Shown: positions 9,932 to 20,880, counted from the first letter of the stretch. The stretch is 64,000 bases of DNA from Isochrysis galbana (GCA_018136815.1 CM030936.1:2225131-2289130), one strand, 5' to 3'. Numbers and translations are program-made. The notes: a model not told the origin generated them from the letters alone.

Positions 9932-11444
9932 TAGCGATCTAAAGATTGCAACATACAATTTGAATGGAGCAAAACATAAGCTAGCATCTACTCTAGCGCA
10001 AGCGAGATTAGGAGGAGTCCACATCTTGTATGCGCAAGAATTGCATCATTACACCGACGGATGGCACTTGAGGGTGCGAAACTTGGCCCGGTCCCTAGAG
10101 GGAACCCAGGGCTCCCCGATATGGATATGGCACGATCTTTTTCACAAACCTCCGGCGATCCACTACTCTCATAGGTCGAAGTGGGAGTCTCTACAGACTG
10201 TTATAGTCCACAATACTATAAACCCGGATGCGGGGGACATATACACCACAGAAGAATGCGCGGCCTACTTGCCGGAAGGGGAACGTTGGATACGCCATAG
10301 AGGGAATTACATATCGGTAGGCCCCTTTCTTAAGTCGTGGGAAAAGATATCCGAATGGACTAGATCAAGACTAGTAAATTCCACATCTGACTATATGGAC
10401 CTTCTTAGAAGGCAAGCGAAGCCTCCGCCCCAGGCTCCGGAGGAGCAAGAGTTAGTTCCTCAGGAAGATCCTGACGCGCATGACCTAGGAGACATTCTAG
10501 TGGACAATGAACATAACTTTTACTTGCGCCGGAGAGGCGACTACCACAAAGTCCGTCTCAATGTTATGGGAGAGCCTCACATCCATGAGCGGATCAGCCC
10601 TCAGCTAGTGCCCGACGGGCTATGCACTCCACTGAAGTGGGGACGAGCGTACGAAGGCCCGGCGGAAACAGCTTATCCGATACCTCAAGAATACACGCTA
10701 AAAGGCACGCATACTACCCTAGAGGATGTAAGTGTCAAAGTTCTGACCAAAGCGTTCCTCGCACTGAGGAAAACAAAAGCGCAAAAATCCACGCTAAGAT
10801 GGGAAAAAAGGCTTCCGGCCCTCACCGGAAAATGGAAACAGGTATCGCAATTGTACAAATACAACTTTCTAACACCTAGAGACTCCCATATGCATTTCAA
10901 ACATGTCCTACATAGGAGATTAGCTACGGCGAACCGTTTCGCTGACGATCCAACATGCCGCTTTTGCGGCATTGCCCCCGAGAGTTCCACTCACCTAGCC
11001 TCGTGTATCGCGACGGAGCCCGTATTTGAATTCATAGAGGGACTTCTGGGCATTAGCCTTAGGCCGGGATCCGAAAAAGCCCAGCGTCTTTTCTGTTACC
11101 AGGTGGATAGACCGCACCCCTCCTCGGGATACTTAGGTATCCTGGAGTGGAGGTATATCCTAACCGACTTTTATAACATCCAATATGGCAACGCGGACGG
11201 CAGGTCTGTTAGGTCGATCTTAAGAGCGATAATTTCGAGATATCATCTGCTAGTGACGGCGAAAGTCGGTTTCTTTCAGAGGCTAAAAAAACAACGAGAG
11301 AATATGGGTTTACGCGCCCCGAGCAATAAACATATCAAGAAAATGATAAGCCCGCTGTATACGGTGGACAAGGATTTCAACTTAGGAACGTCGGAGGACC
11401 TTTTGCAAGCGGCAAGGGGTCTGGACCTAAGACACATCACTTAA
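9924..11444 (+). CDS. LINE-derived ORF2: endonuclease start fused to RVT-type zinc finger, no reverse transcriptase
   Basis: One open frame of about 506 residues, already open upstream of 9924 without a nearby ATG, so it is probably reached by frameshift or reinitiation from ORF1. Residues about 5-55 match the start of an APE-like endonuclease (LKIATYNLNG, then LYAQELHH with the catalytic-type Glu). The middle is charged and unrecognised. Near residue 330 a zf-RVT-like segment appears (HRRLATANRF, CRFCGIAPESSTHLASC). The endonuclease rest and the whole reverse-transcriptase domain with its YADD-type motif are absent, yet the frame is intact. Codons are AT-richer (ata, aga, tta) than in neighbouring genes, which suggests a separate origin. 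Confidence 0.7.
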   Translation: MNSSDLKIATYNLNGAKHKLASTLAQARLGGVHILYAQELHHYTDGWHLRVRNLARSLEGTQGSPIWIWHDLFHKPPAIHYSHRSKWESLQTVIVHNTINPDAGDIYTTEECAAYLPEGERWIRHRGNYISVGPFLKSWEKISEWTRSRLVNSTSDYMDLLRRQAKPPPQAPEEQELVPQEDPDAHDLGDILVDNEHNFYLRRRGDYHKVRLNVMGEPHIHERISPQLVPDGLCTPLKWGRAYEGPAETAYPIPQEYTLKGTHTTLEDVSVKVLTKAFLALRKTKAQKSTLRWEKRLPALTGKWKQVSQLYKYNFLTPRDSHMHFKHVLHRRLATANRFADDPTCRFCGIAPESSTHLASCIATEPVFEFIEGLLGISLRPGSEKAQRLFCYQVDRPHPSSGYLGILEWRYILTDFYNIQYGNADGRSVRSILRAIISRYHLLVTAKVGFFQRLKKQRENMGLRAPSNKHIKKMISPLYTVDKDFNLGTSEDLLQAARGLDLRHIT

Positions 11445-12207
11445 GGTAGCTTAACCTCTTAGCCGGAATCGCAGCGGTTATGAAAGAAGAGCCCAAGTTA
11501 TTTAGGGGAGGATAACTAGAGCCAACTCCGGAGCAAAGGACGAACCACAGTCTCCCGCCCCCTTCTCTCCAACTCCTGGCCGAAGCAGCGCGCGCGGCCT
11601 CCCCAGAACCAGCTTCTCCGCTAATGAGGGAACTGGGAAAGGGGAAGGGGGTTGTTAGGGGTAAAGGTCGGGTTGTAGGGAGGTACACTAGCACTCTGCC
11701 TCACGTCGCACACGTAGCGGGGAATTTTAAGAAGATTTTTTTTTACAATGAATGCGTGCTCAAAGTCTCTCGCGATCTCGCGATTCAACACGTCCTACTC
11801 GTGACTGTGCACCAATTAATGCCTAGAAGTTGCATCACACCTTGCCCACTATGGCAATTCACAGTCTCAAACCTTCACATCAGTCACATGCAAAGCGCAC
11901 AACGCACACTTCAATTTTTTCGAATAGGCACTCCCACACCAGTAGATTGACGTCCGGAACCCCCGGCCATTCCGGTCTCGCACGGCACAATGCAAGCCGC
12001 CTTGGACGCGAGGCGCCCCGGACCGACTGCCCATATGTCTGAGGTGCCTTCGAGCAGCCGCACGATGCGCATGGCCGCCCCACACAGCCATGTGCCACTG
12101 ATCAGCAAAGCTAAGTCAGTCCGCGGAGACGTCTACTATGCCAATGAGCCCACATCAGAGCTGGAGTGAAATGGAAGTTTCACGGAACGTACCAAAAGGG
12201 ACCCGGG
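11445..12207. other. Gene-free stretch and upstream region of the M41-like gene
   Basis: The possible 3' end of the LINE unit, without a visible poly(A) tail, is followed by unassigned sequence. I find no supported gene. Confidence 0.4.
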
Positions 12208-13218
12208 ATGGTGCTCTCGCCGATGCTGTTGACTATCGCGCTGGCGCCCTCGCCGCTGGTGCGCATCCCCGCATGGGCGGCGCGCGGCCTCGGTCGGAGC
12301 GGCCCACTCGCGTGCTCGGCACTCAGCTTCGCCCAGCTGAACACGGCTTCCGACCGCGCCACCATGGTGGAGAAGCTCAATGCCCTCAAGGAGGCAGGCG
12401 ACGCTCCGCTTTGGAACTCGTTCCGGCTGGCGCCGCGCGCAGTGAGCCTACGCGAGTTGTGCCAGACGACGCAGCTACCGGAGAAGACACTCGACCCAAC
12501 CGCTGTCGAGTACGAGACCGAGGATATCTCCAACACCTTCACCAAGGTGCTGTTAGGGGCTACTGTCGTCTCAGCGCTGTGGGCAGTTGGCACAGATGCC
12601 CTCGGCATGGACGCTGGCCTACGCTTTACGGGTACGTATCTAATCGCGGGTATCCCCATCGGCACATTAGCCATAGGATCCGTCGCTCCTGGGATTCTTT
12701 TCCTTCCGCTTGAGGTGTTCAAGTCGGCCACAGCAAAGGAGGAAACACGGGAACGCCGTGCACGCCACGAGGCTGCTCACTTGCTATCTGCCTACTGCCT
12801 TGGGGTCCCAGTTTCCTCCGTTTCTATCGCAAACGATTCCCCTGAAGTTGTCGTGTTTGATGAAGTTGCCGTTCAGGCACCCGGCGCTACTGTGCCTGCT
12901 GCTGCGTTGCCTGCACTTGCCGTGGTCGCTATTTCTGGCTTCATAGCAGAAGCGGAAAAGTTTGGCAAAGCCTTAGGCGCTAGCGCCGACCTCCGTTTGC
13001 TCAATGAAATGTTAGTGCGCACAACTCCTCCGCTTCCGGCTAAGAGCCAACAGGACACAACGCGATACGCCGCGCTGATGGCTTGGACTATTCTCAAGCG
13101 CCACGGTGCTGCATGGGACGCTGTGACTGAGGCGCTCCTCGAAGGAGGTGAACTTGCGGATTGCCTCGCGGCAGCGGAGAATGCGGAGGCTGCCAGGAAG
13201 TCCGCCACCGTGCAATAA
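12208..13218 (+). CDS. M41/FtsH-protease-like plastid protein without AAA domain
   Basis: 336 residues from ATG 12208; an earlier ATG at 12166 is in frame but adds a non-hydrophobic stretch. The N-terminus is a hydrophobic leader (MVLSPMLLTIALAP) followed by an Arg/Ala-rich segment, which suits bipartite targeting to a complex plastid. Two hydrophobic segments occur near residues 110-125 and 140-170. Then comes RRARHEAAHLLSAYCLG with a zinc-protease-like HEAAH at about 187-191. The remainder matches the helical M41 C-terminal region (ISGFIAEAEKFG, ASADLRLLNEML). The AAA ATPase half of FtsH is missing, as in a group of plant and algal thylakoid or envelope FtsH-like proteins. Whether it cleaves substrates is unknown. 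There are no introns. Confidence 0.75.
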   Translation: MVLSPMLLTIALAPSPLVRIPAWAARGLGRSGPLACSALSFAQLNTASDRATMVEKLNALKEAGDAPLWNSFRLAPRAVSLRELCQTTQLPEKTLDPTAVEYETEDISNTFTKVLLGATVVSALWAVGTDALGMDAGLRFTGTYLIAGIPIGTLAIGSVAPGILFLPLEVFKSATAKEETRERRARHEAAHLLSAYCLGVPVSSVSIANDSPEVVVFDEVAVQAPGATVPAAALPALAVVAISGFIAEAEKFGKALGASADLRLLNEMLVRTTPPLPAKSQQDTTRYAALMAWTILKRHGAAWDAVTEALLEGGELADCLAAAENAEAARKSATVQ

Positions 13219-13796
13219 CGTGCGTGCCACATCGAATATCATGGATTCGGCGACGTGCCTCGGTCCATTCTTGTTTCCTCAAGCGCTCTCCTCCTCACTC
13301 CCTCAATTCGTGATTCTCCTGGTGTACAAGCATGTTGGTATCATCATCATCACCTCAAAGGGAACTTTCGTAGAGTGATATAATAAATTACATAATATTA
13401 TCGCCGCTCATGCGACTCTGGACCCACTACTCTCACGCAAGTGTTCCACACCCCCACTCCCCCGGCCCCCGCCATTTGACGACTTCCCCCGTGCACTACT
13501 AGGGGGACAGGGGTAAAGCTAAAAACGAGCCTCAGACGGAGATAAGAAACCACATTTTATCGCAAAGTGCACAATTGCATCGACACTGTCAAGTAGTCAC
13601 GAACACCGTCCATTCAACTGCCAACGAAAAGACTTCAATCAACTATCAACTACAGCAAGCCCAAGCGCCTAGGCCCACACAACCACCTACAACCGACTTT
13701 CTACCGCCGCCATGCTAGCTAGCTACGTTCTACGGTCCCGCTGCGCCGCAGCCGCCGCACACCACCACGAACCACGAAAGCGAACGCGCGGGGGCA

Positions 13797-14064
13797 CGTG
13801 CGGAGCGCCGGCGCTTCTCCGATCCTTGCTGCCGCGTCGCTCCGCTCACGCGCAGCCAACTGATGGTAGTCTATGCCTCTATGTCGCAACGAGGTGAGCC
13901 TCGTCCGTAGATGGCGCGCCGAGCGGAGACGTGCGGAGCGCCGGCGCTTCTCCGATCCTTGCTGCCGCGTCGCTCCGCTCACGCGCAGCCAACTGATGGT
14001 AGTCTATGCCTCTATGTCGCAACGAGGTGAGCCTCGTCCGTAGATGGCGCGCCGAGCGGAGACG
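13797..14064. repeat. 133-bp perfect tandem duplication
   Basis: CGTGCGGAGCGCCGGCGC begins at 13797 and again at 13930. The two 133-base units (13797-13929, 13930-14062) look identical. The unit contains ATGGCGCGCCGAGCGGAGAC and is not inside a gene I can support. Confidence 0.85.
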
Positions 14065-14519
14065 CACCGGCGGCTGACGCATCCTCGTCAGCCATCTTAG
14101 TCAGGTCAGGATTGCAGACAGAAGGCGGGGGGTTCAGACATTGGGTCGGGCTGGTTCAGGTTGTTGCGAGTCGAGCGAGCGAGTGGCGAGGGCGCAGAGG
14201 GCGCGGACAGATGTTGAGGAGGAAAAGTGTGAGTGAGGTGGAGGGTGGAGGTTGCGAGTGTACCGAGTTCTCAGATTCAAGTATGAGAGCAGAGCAGAGG
14301 TGGCGATGACACAGCGACAGCAGCGACGGATCAGACCCCATCCGCCAGCCAACACCTATGACCTATGACCACTGCACTTCTCACACAAACAACCACCATA
14401 ACAAACGATAACATACCCCGCCGTGACTCTGTAGTCCCAGACATGGGAAAACGCGCGAAGCTCGACAGAGAACAACAGCGTGATGCAGCAACCGAAGTGG
14501 TTTGATCTGAGCGAGGATG

Positions 14520-14701
14520 AACTATCAGTAAACTGATAGGGTCATGGAGCGCGCGCCGCCGCCCTCCCTCGCTGCCGCTGCCCTCGCCGCGATGGACGAA
14601 GGCTTGATGGACACGCCGCTGTCGCCGAAGCGGGAGATGCAGGAAGAACCTGCTGTGCGGGCTATCTCAGACTTGAGATTGGGAAGCTTCTCAGGGGCCA
14701 G
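14520..14701 (+). CDS. P1 module copy b with first exon of an unidentified gene
   Basis: The P1 motif AACTATCAGTAAACTGATAG is followed by GGTCATGGAGCGCGCG. The frame starts at ATG 14544 and runs 52 codons to a donor CCAG|GTGAGA at 14701/14702. The peptide is MERAPPPS, Ala-rich, then MDTPLSPKREMQEE, similar to the first exon at 40669 (MDTPQSPKRQR) and to 31576 minus (MERAPLPS..HPKRPRE). No second exon is certain. The F-box-like fragment at 15609 is a candidate, but I could not phase the join. Confidence 0.45.
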
Positions 14702-15608
14702 GTGAGAAGACAGGCAAAGACAAGCTGGGATAACTGCCGCACACTCAACCACAACCTACGAGGCTGGGCTGGACATAGGGAATCGGCTGGGAAATTGCCA
14801 AGAAACCTACAAGACAATCGGGAAACACGGGACCGAAATTGCCAGGAACGACAAGCAAGCAGACTGGGCGTCTCAAACTGCCAAGGCAATTAGGGCGCTC
14901 AGGCAAGGCAAGGCGAGCTTGACCGTAGAAGACTGGCGAAACCAAGTCTAATCGTGGAGCTGGTAGAACTATCCAGGCTAAAAAGCCTGGATACAACACT
15001 CTATGCCGCTTGCCAATGGCTGATGTGGGAGTATGCGCCCTTCAACCAACTGATTCCATTCCCAGTGACCGTCGATGATAAAGGAGGCGCTAGGTGTGAT
15101 GAACGTCATCATAGTTATGACCATTGCAAATCCAAGTAGTATTGTCGTATTGTCGTATTGTCGTTGTCGTGCTCATCGCTCGTCATCGTACAAATTGGAA
15201 ACTAATTAATGGCCAATGGAGGAACGGCTGGTCATTGTCTTTCGAAGGGCACGGAACTTCTTCCGTCCCTTTCGTATTTTGTATCCCTCGAGTTGGGCCG
15301 CCTGGGCCGCTTGGGTTGCCCTCCCCCGGTACATTGGTTCCCCCCTGCGGGATGAACCATCCGACCTCGGCCCCCCGCTCCCGTGCCCCCGTGCCCCTGC
15401 CTCCGCTCTCCCCCCGCCTCACTCCCCGCCCCTCGCCCCTCCCCGCCCCTCCCCGCCCTCCGCCCTCCGCCCCTCCACCCCCGCCCCCCTTCCCTCCCGA
15501 TACAACCCCCGCGCCCCCTCGCAGCCGCAGCCCGCAGCTCCTTCCCTCCCTTGCCGCTCCCCGCTCCCAGCCCTCTCCGCCTGTGTGCTGGCGCGCGCAA
15601 AGGAGAGG
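14702..15608. other. Unassigned stretch with Pro-rich and C-rich sequence
   Basis: It contains a C-rich tract (15370-15560) that is open in several frames purely through low complexity. I see no supported gene. Confidence 0.4.
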
Positions 15609-15710
15609 ATGTTGTCACTGCTAGGAGGTGACGAGCTCGCGGTGCTCGCGGCGCTGCTGCCCGAGGTGCGCGACTGTGTGGCGCTGGCGGTGGCGCACCC
15701 GCGATTCTAG
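15609..15710 (+). pseudogene. F-box-like fragment
   Basis: A 33-codon piece, LLGGDELAVLAALLPEV, then RDCVALAVAHPRF, resembles an F-box helix pair, and is closed by TAG. It may be a truncated gene, or an exon reached from the P1b first exon upstream. The evidence is slight. Confidence 0.3.
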
Positions 15711-16177
15711 GCAATCACATACACATACGAATACGATGGGGGGAAGCGGAAAGCAGAAAGCGGGAGTGAGGTAGGGGGAGAGTGGCGATGTCAGGAATGT
15801 TGTGCCTTGTGAGTGCGGTGAGTCGCCCAGTGTCACTATAGTTGTAACTTGAGTCTTCGGACTTTTTAATACCGACAGGGGGCCCCTTGTTGATATTAGC
15901 AACTCACGCCACGGCCGCAAAGCAGCCCCCAATCTTAGTAGTAGTTAAAAAGCCCCTGTTTGATCGCCTTCCAGTTTAATTTTGATTCTTAAGATGACCA
16001 AGCCTTACCATTGGCCCAGACACAACAAACAACAAAGGTCCACCGTGTCTTTGTCTACGCACGGGTAAGTGTAAGTGACCTCAGGAATCAATCACTAAAT
16101 CAAGCCCGCTATGTGCGCAGGTTTTCGTGCCTAACCTCCTACTATGCAACGCGGACATCTCACGGCTTGTATGTTCT

Positions 16178-17142
16178 TCAATCATCGTCATAAAGATCTG
16201 AGGACTTCATGATGCGGGCAAAATCATTGAAGGAGATCTCACCATCGTGATCTGTGTCAAACTCGTCAATCATTGCCTGTAAGATGGATGGCACAGGACT
16301 ATGCGCTCGACCGCGATTCCAACATCGCCGTCATCCAGGTTTTGGGGGCGGGTGAACGATGTGCAATGTGACAGAGTCAGAGATACACTGGCGAATGGAG
16401 AGAGTCCCTAGGCGGCATGCACGTGCCTCATTTCGTGGCAGCTGCTGGACAGGAGATCAGTGGTGTAAAGCGGCAAATGTGCTTTGCGCGCACCTGCATC
16501 TCGTCATCTGTGAGGCTTTCACCTAGCTCGCGGGCAATAGCACGCATGTTCCTGATCGAGATCCGTCCAGTGGAGTCCTGATAGCAAGCAGAGCGAAAAC
16601 ATATGAGTCTGCAGCTTACCGCTTGCCAGCACATTCGTGACTATGATGAGCAAATGCTGCCTTGTGGAGCTGGAGAAAGAGCTGCACACCGCATCAAAAA
16701 GCTCGAATGCCTTGCGTAGCTCCTCGTGCGGATCTCTGCTCGCATATTTTGCTGTCAGGATCGTTACGAAGTCGTCCCGGCCAATGGTACCTGTACCCTG
16801 CACGTCATGCTCCTCCACTAATCGAAGCGCCTCAGCCTTCTTGATATCGAAGCCGAGGGCACGAATAGCGACCTTGAGCTCATGGTAATCTATCCTGCCA
16901 GTCTTCTCCTGCAGACATAGCAACAGCCGGTGCGACGCTCAGATGGCAGCATTGAATGGGCTGTAATGTTTGGAGCACGTATCACGAGCGCCCTCATACT
17001 CGCAGCCGTGTGCTGCACGCACTATGTCGAAAAGTTCAAAGGCGTCAAGCACCTCACGCCGCTGCTCCTCTGACAGCAGCCTGCGGATCGGCGCACGCTT
17101 GCGCTGTGGTGGCGCGATGGTCGGTCGGCGAACCGAAGCCAT
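16178..17142 (-). CDS. CETN: Centrin, 4 exons
   Basis: Exons 17023-17142, 16690-16908, 16494-16577 and 16178-16276 join in phase 0 to 173 residues, the usual centrin length. The N-terminal basic tail ([14 protein letters not shown]) precedes [16 protein letters not shown]. Four EF-hands follow. EF1 keeps a usable loop ([12 protein letters not shown]). EF2 loop is [12 protein letters not shown], with His at position 1. EF3 is [13 protein letters not shown]4 is the canonical [17 protein letters not shown] and [20 protein letters not shown] are centrin signatures. The protein acts at basal bodies and centrioles and fits a flagellated cell. EF2 and EF3 probably bind calcium weakly or not at all. 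Confidence 0.92.
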
Positions 17143-18442
17143 TGCGCCGCAGCACTTGTGCACCTGCGCTTCCCCCTCGCCTCGCCCTCGTTCTCTCGCC
17201 TACCCGGTCCTGTCCACCTCCCCTTGCTCCCCCTCGTTGCGGGACGCGCCCACCAGCCGCCGAGACTGGTGAAGTGAAAATGGCGGCAAGACGACTAGGT
17301 ACTTTACTCCTAGTAGTAGAAGCTTGCGCTTCGCAGAGCGGCCCGCTTCGCAGAGTGCCCCAGTGCCCCCCCCCCTTCCCCCTTCCCATTAGGCCCACGC
17401 CAATACTTGTACAACTTGTTCTGCAAGTTGGGTGGCTGGCCCAGCTCGCCAGAAGTTTGGGCCCTCTCTACAAGTGGCTGCACGATTGGGGCCGTGGCGC
17501 GGCCCTCTCTGCAAGTAGCAAGTAGCCGTAAGGCGTAAGGCGCGCCGGGCTCTCTAATACCAGTATCAGTATCAGTATAATCTCCTCTTGATTTTTATTA
17601 TTAGTTAATAGAGCTTTACTACGGTTACGTGAACTCTCGAAAAAAAAATCTCGAAGGGAATCGCCTTTCACATAAATAGGGCCTTTTATCACAGTAAATT
17701 GGGGCCCTCTTGCCCTCTTCCTCTTCAGCTCTGAGACAGGCTGCGGCGCGGCGCGTGGCGGCGCGCGGCGCGCGGCGTCGGGGCGAGGTAAGCCATGCTA
17801 GATGCTAGCCCCCTCTGCCCACTGACTGCCTGCTGGCCTACGTCCGCGTGTGAGCCCGTGGCCGCGCATCTTAATCCTCACTCACTCATGTAGGCAAGCG
17901 TCATTGTACGCGACGAGCTGCGTCGCGCTCGCGGAGGGTGACAGCGTCCTCCCTCGGGATGGCGGCGAGGCGTTGATCCCGAGCAAAAGTTGCGTTCCGT
18001 CGAAAGAGAACCAGGCGCCAGGTGGCCGTTTTTTTTCGCTTATCTTCTATTGGTTAAACCCCGCATTCCAGTCACACTTTTGCACGCATTATCGAGACCT
18101 GCTACACGTCTATTGGACCTCGGAGAAGGGAGGGTCCCCACCTCTACCGACCCCTTGGCACTAGCGAACATGAAGGAACAAGGAGGGGAGTGGGAAGGGG
18201 AATGAGCATGGGGCAAAGGCATTGGCCAATTCTCTCCCGGGGATGGGCACTCCAATTGTAGCGATAGCCGGCAACTTCAAGATTTTTTCTCTTTTTCATC
18301 TTCAATATCCCCCCCATGTTGCCCCTTGTGCTAGCCGCATTAGCTTCCCTCAGGCTTAGTTGCATCTGCACGCAATACTCGGTGTTAACGCATATTCCGT
18401 TTATCGTTGGGCATGTTTTCTGTTGGTGGTGTGTACGGCGGC
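17143..18442. other. Gene-free stretch between centrin and the alkyltransferase
   Basis: The region is unassigned. It includes a purine-rich tract (17636-17650) and the 3' flank of the alkyltransferase gene, where a SECIS element should be sought on the minus strand. I could not identify one with confidence. Confidence 0.4.
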
Positions 18443-19267
18443 TCACTGCCCGTGACGTGGCACGCCATTGAGTGAAGTAATGAAAGAGAGCAAAACGTTC
18501 CGGCGATCATCAACCTCCTCTACAACGCCTGAGGGTTGGGTCGACGCCATCATATGTTGCTCTACATCCAGTACTGCTTGTGATGGGACTTGGTCCCTTG
18601 CATGTCCCAGCCCCCAGCCCCATCCAGCGGCGGACGTGCCGAGCTGCACGCCTTCAGGGACGGTCTCTGAAAATATGGTGAGCTCAGGGCTTCGGTTTCG
18701 GGGCTAGCGCTCTCCCACGCAAACGCTTAGTCTTTCCGGTGCTCGCAACTTTCATGGGTGCGTCAAACTCTAGCTGCTCCTCGCCTGTTGTTTGCACAAC
18801 TTTTTCAAAGGATGAAAACGTGTGCATGCACTCACACCGTACGCTTCCGGCTCCATCAAACATGCAACCCTCCGCTTCCAGTATTTTCCGTTTGCGCTGC
18901 ACAGAACTGGCTTCCACCCCCCATTGGCCATGAAACCCGCCGAGCGTGCGATCGGCGGCTATCACCTGAAAGATGAGTGGGGCCAATTATGTATTTGTGG
19001 CTCATCTCATGAGCGTAATGATCGTTGCCGAGAGAGCGTTCGATCAAGAAAAGGGAATGAAATTTGAGGGAAGGGGTGCGCACTGGAAGCATTGGAGCGC
19101 ACCCGATGTCATGGGACTGTGGGAGCAAAGGGGTTCTTACGCATACACTGGCCGACAGCTCGGGCGCTCGAGCCCAGAGTCGCGGCAACCTCGCCATAAG
19201 TCGAGACCTTCCCCGCTGGAATGGTCGACACCAGCGCGTAGCAGCGCTGCTGGAAGGGCGTAAGCAT
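18443..19267 (-). CDS. MGMT: O6-alkylguanine-DNA alkyltransferase with UGA (Sec) at the active site
   Basis: Exon 1 (19103-19267) encodes MLTPFQQRCYALVSTIPAGK, a YGEVAA helix, then GQCMRKNPFAPTVP, followed by TGA (19109-19111) and CATCGG (His-Arg). Exon 2 starts at 18965 with VIAADRTLGGF. The family active site is P-C-H-R-V, so TGA falls exactly on the methyl-accepting cysteine, residue 53, and the join across the 137-base intron restores H-R-V in phase. The DNA-reading helix and KR..L..EG end are present. Exon 2 may end at a TGA stop at 18684. Alternatively, a donor at 18718 joins an open third exon (18443-18666) in phase, giving 211 residues. The protein is short at the N-terminus, like alkyltransferase-like proteins. 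I read the TGA as selenocysteine, not a break. Confidence 0.8.
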
Positions 19268-20000
19268 TGCGCTCGCTCGGCCCCGCACGGAGTCCTTTAC
19301 TTTTATTTTCAATTATCAGGGAAACGTCAGGTAAACTAGGGGGACGGGAGAGAGGCTGTTCACTCAGAGGGGTGTGGGTGAGGCGGTACCGCTGGAGGTT
19401 GCGAGGAGAGGTCACCTCCGCCACCATGTGATGTGGAGGAGTGCGAGTGCGGTGTGGTGTGCGAGTGCAAAGGGTGGGAATGGACGCATGTATGACTTGA
19501 TGGAGACATGGAGAGATGAGAGATGGGGGGAGCTAAGCCGCGTGGGCGGAACCGGGATAGGATGAGAGATGAGATGTGGGAGGGGTGCCAGGCCCGGCGT
19601 GGACCTCTCCCGAGTGCTCGGATGCGAACTGAGTGACGGCAGGGGCAGACGCGGTGGAGGCAACAGGACCGGCGCAGATCACGAAGGAGGACAGAACAAA
19701 GAAAAAAAGAGAACAACGAACGGCGACACAAAAGACCAACATAAACGGACCATCTACACTAGTAATCGGGGGAGAACTGCCGAAAGAATGAGGAGCGAGA
19801 CGGGCGAGAGAGGAATGAAGAGAGCTCTCGGGACGCGGGGTCAATGTCCACGCGAGGGGGAATCTGGAGATCTGGAGTTGCCGAACCGAGGAGTGGTGGG
19901 AGACGGGGCGTGCCAAGTATAGCACGCACCCAAAAATATCCCTCTCCCCCACCCGCAACACGTACATCAAGGCACATGGGGACTCTGAGTCCCTTCTACT
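19268..20000. other. Gene-free stretch before the assembly gap
   Basis: Open frames occur on both strands but resemble nothing. GAGATG-type repeats lie at 19495-19575. Confidence 0.35.
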
Positions 20001-20100
20001 NNNNNNNNNNNNNNNNNNNNNNNNNNNNNNNNNNNNNNNNNNNNNNNNNNNNNNNNNNNNNNNNNNNNNNNNNNNNNNNNNNNNNNNNNNNNNNNNNNNN
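20001..20100. other. Assembly gap of 100 N
   Basis: Exactly 100 N bases, a conventional placeholder, interrupt the downstream part of the DUF2306-like gene on the minus strand. Confidence 0.99.
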
Positions 20101-20779
20101 CCCACCCTCCCGAGGCCATATGGCGTACGATCCATGTCCGATGCTCTTCGAAGCGCCGTCGCCCGGCGGCAGCCCAGGCTTTTCCGGCGGTGAAGAGGAA
20201 CCAGAGTTGTAGACCTGAGTGTATGCCGACCGTCATCAGATATTCTGCCCGTGACGGAAGAGAAACCTCATGAGGGAATAGAGCGTGATAGTCATAGGCT
20301 GCAAAGAGATTGTGCCATACGATCTGGATGAACCCCACTGTAATGAGGACGGCTGACAGCAAGAAGATGTAACCGACCAAACGGTGCCGTCTGCGCTCAG
20401 CTGGTCCTGCTCGTGATAGGCCGAACTGCGCCAGCCCTGCACTCAGCCAAAGAAAGGCTCCGAGGTGATGTGTTGAGAGGATGCCGAGATACCGGAAGTG
20501 TTTCAAGGTCACGTCGAAAGGGACGATGACTTCGCGTGCAACCTTGGTAGCTACCATGTGCTCGACGCACTCCTTGACACGTCGGCCATGTGACCAAGGA
20601 GGCCATTGCGACTGCTCGGCTGAGCACTGCTTGCGGAACATGGCCTCTGCTGCGCGAATCTCGCCGGCGAGCGCCTTCATCACGGGCGGGAGGAACACCA
20701 TGAAAGCAAACATGAACAGTGTCAGGAAAACGTAGACCTTGGCGATGATCGAGCGCGGCTGCAGCCTGAGCCTGGCCAT
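20101..20779 (-). CDS. DUF2306-like multi-pass membrane protein (3' end lost in gap)
   Basis: The ATG is at 20779. About 226 residues are visible before the gap. The first hydrophobic segment lies at about 15-35 (VYVFLTLFMFAFMVFLPP), with further segments near 95-110, 130-155 and 180-200. HRLVGYIFLLSAVLITVGF and a late EEHRTWIVRHMA motif match DUF2306-type membrane proteins, in which conserved histidines lie near membrane faces. The function of the family is not established. Downstream exons are probably in or beyond the gap. The start lies only 89 bases from the divergent start at 20869. Confidence 0.65.
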
Positions 20780-20843
20780 AGCTGTGCGTTCTGCACAGCC
20801 TCTCGTCCGCCCTCGCTCCCTCCCTCTTTCCCTGCGCCGGTTG

Positions 20844-20880
20844 CAACTACCGTTAAAACGATAGGGTCATGGAGCGCGCC
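20844..20880 (+). promoter_or_regulatory. P1 module copy c, in a possible bidirectional promoter
   Basis: GCAACTACCGTTAAAACGAT is followed by AGGGTCATGGAGCGCGCC. It lies between the minus-strand start at 20779 and a plus-strand ATG at 20869, so the same 89 bases may drive both directions. Confidence 0.5.

Noticed and set aside
15216-15710. 164-codon Pro-rich frame.
   Set aside because: Low-complexity C-rich DNA open in all frames; only the last 33 codons look F-box-like.
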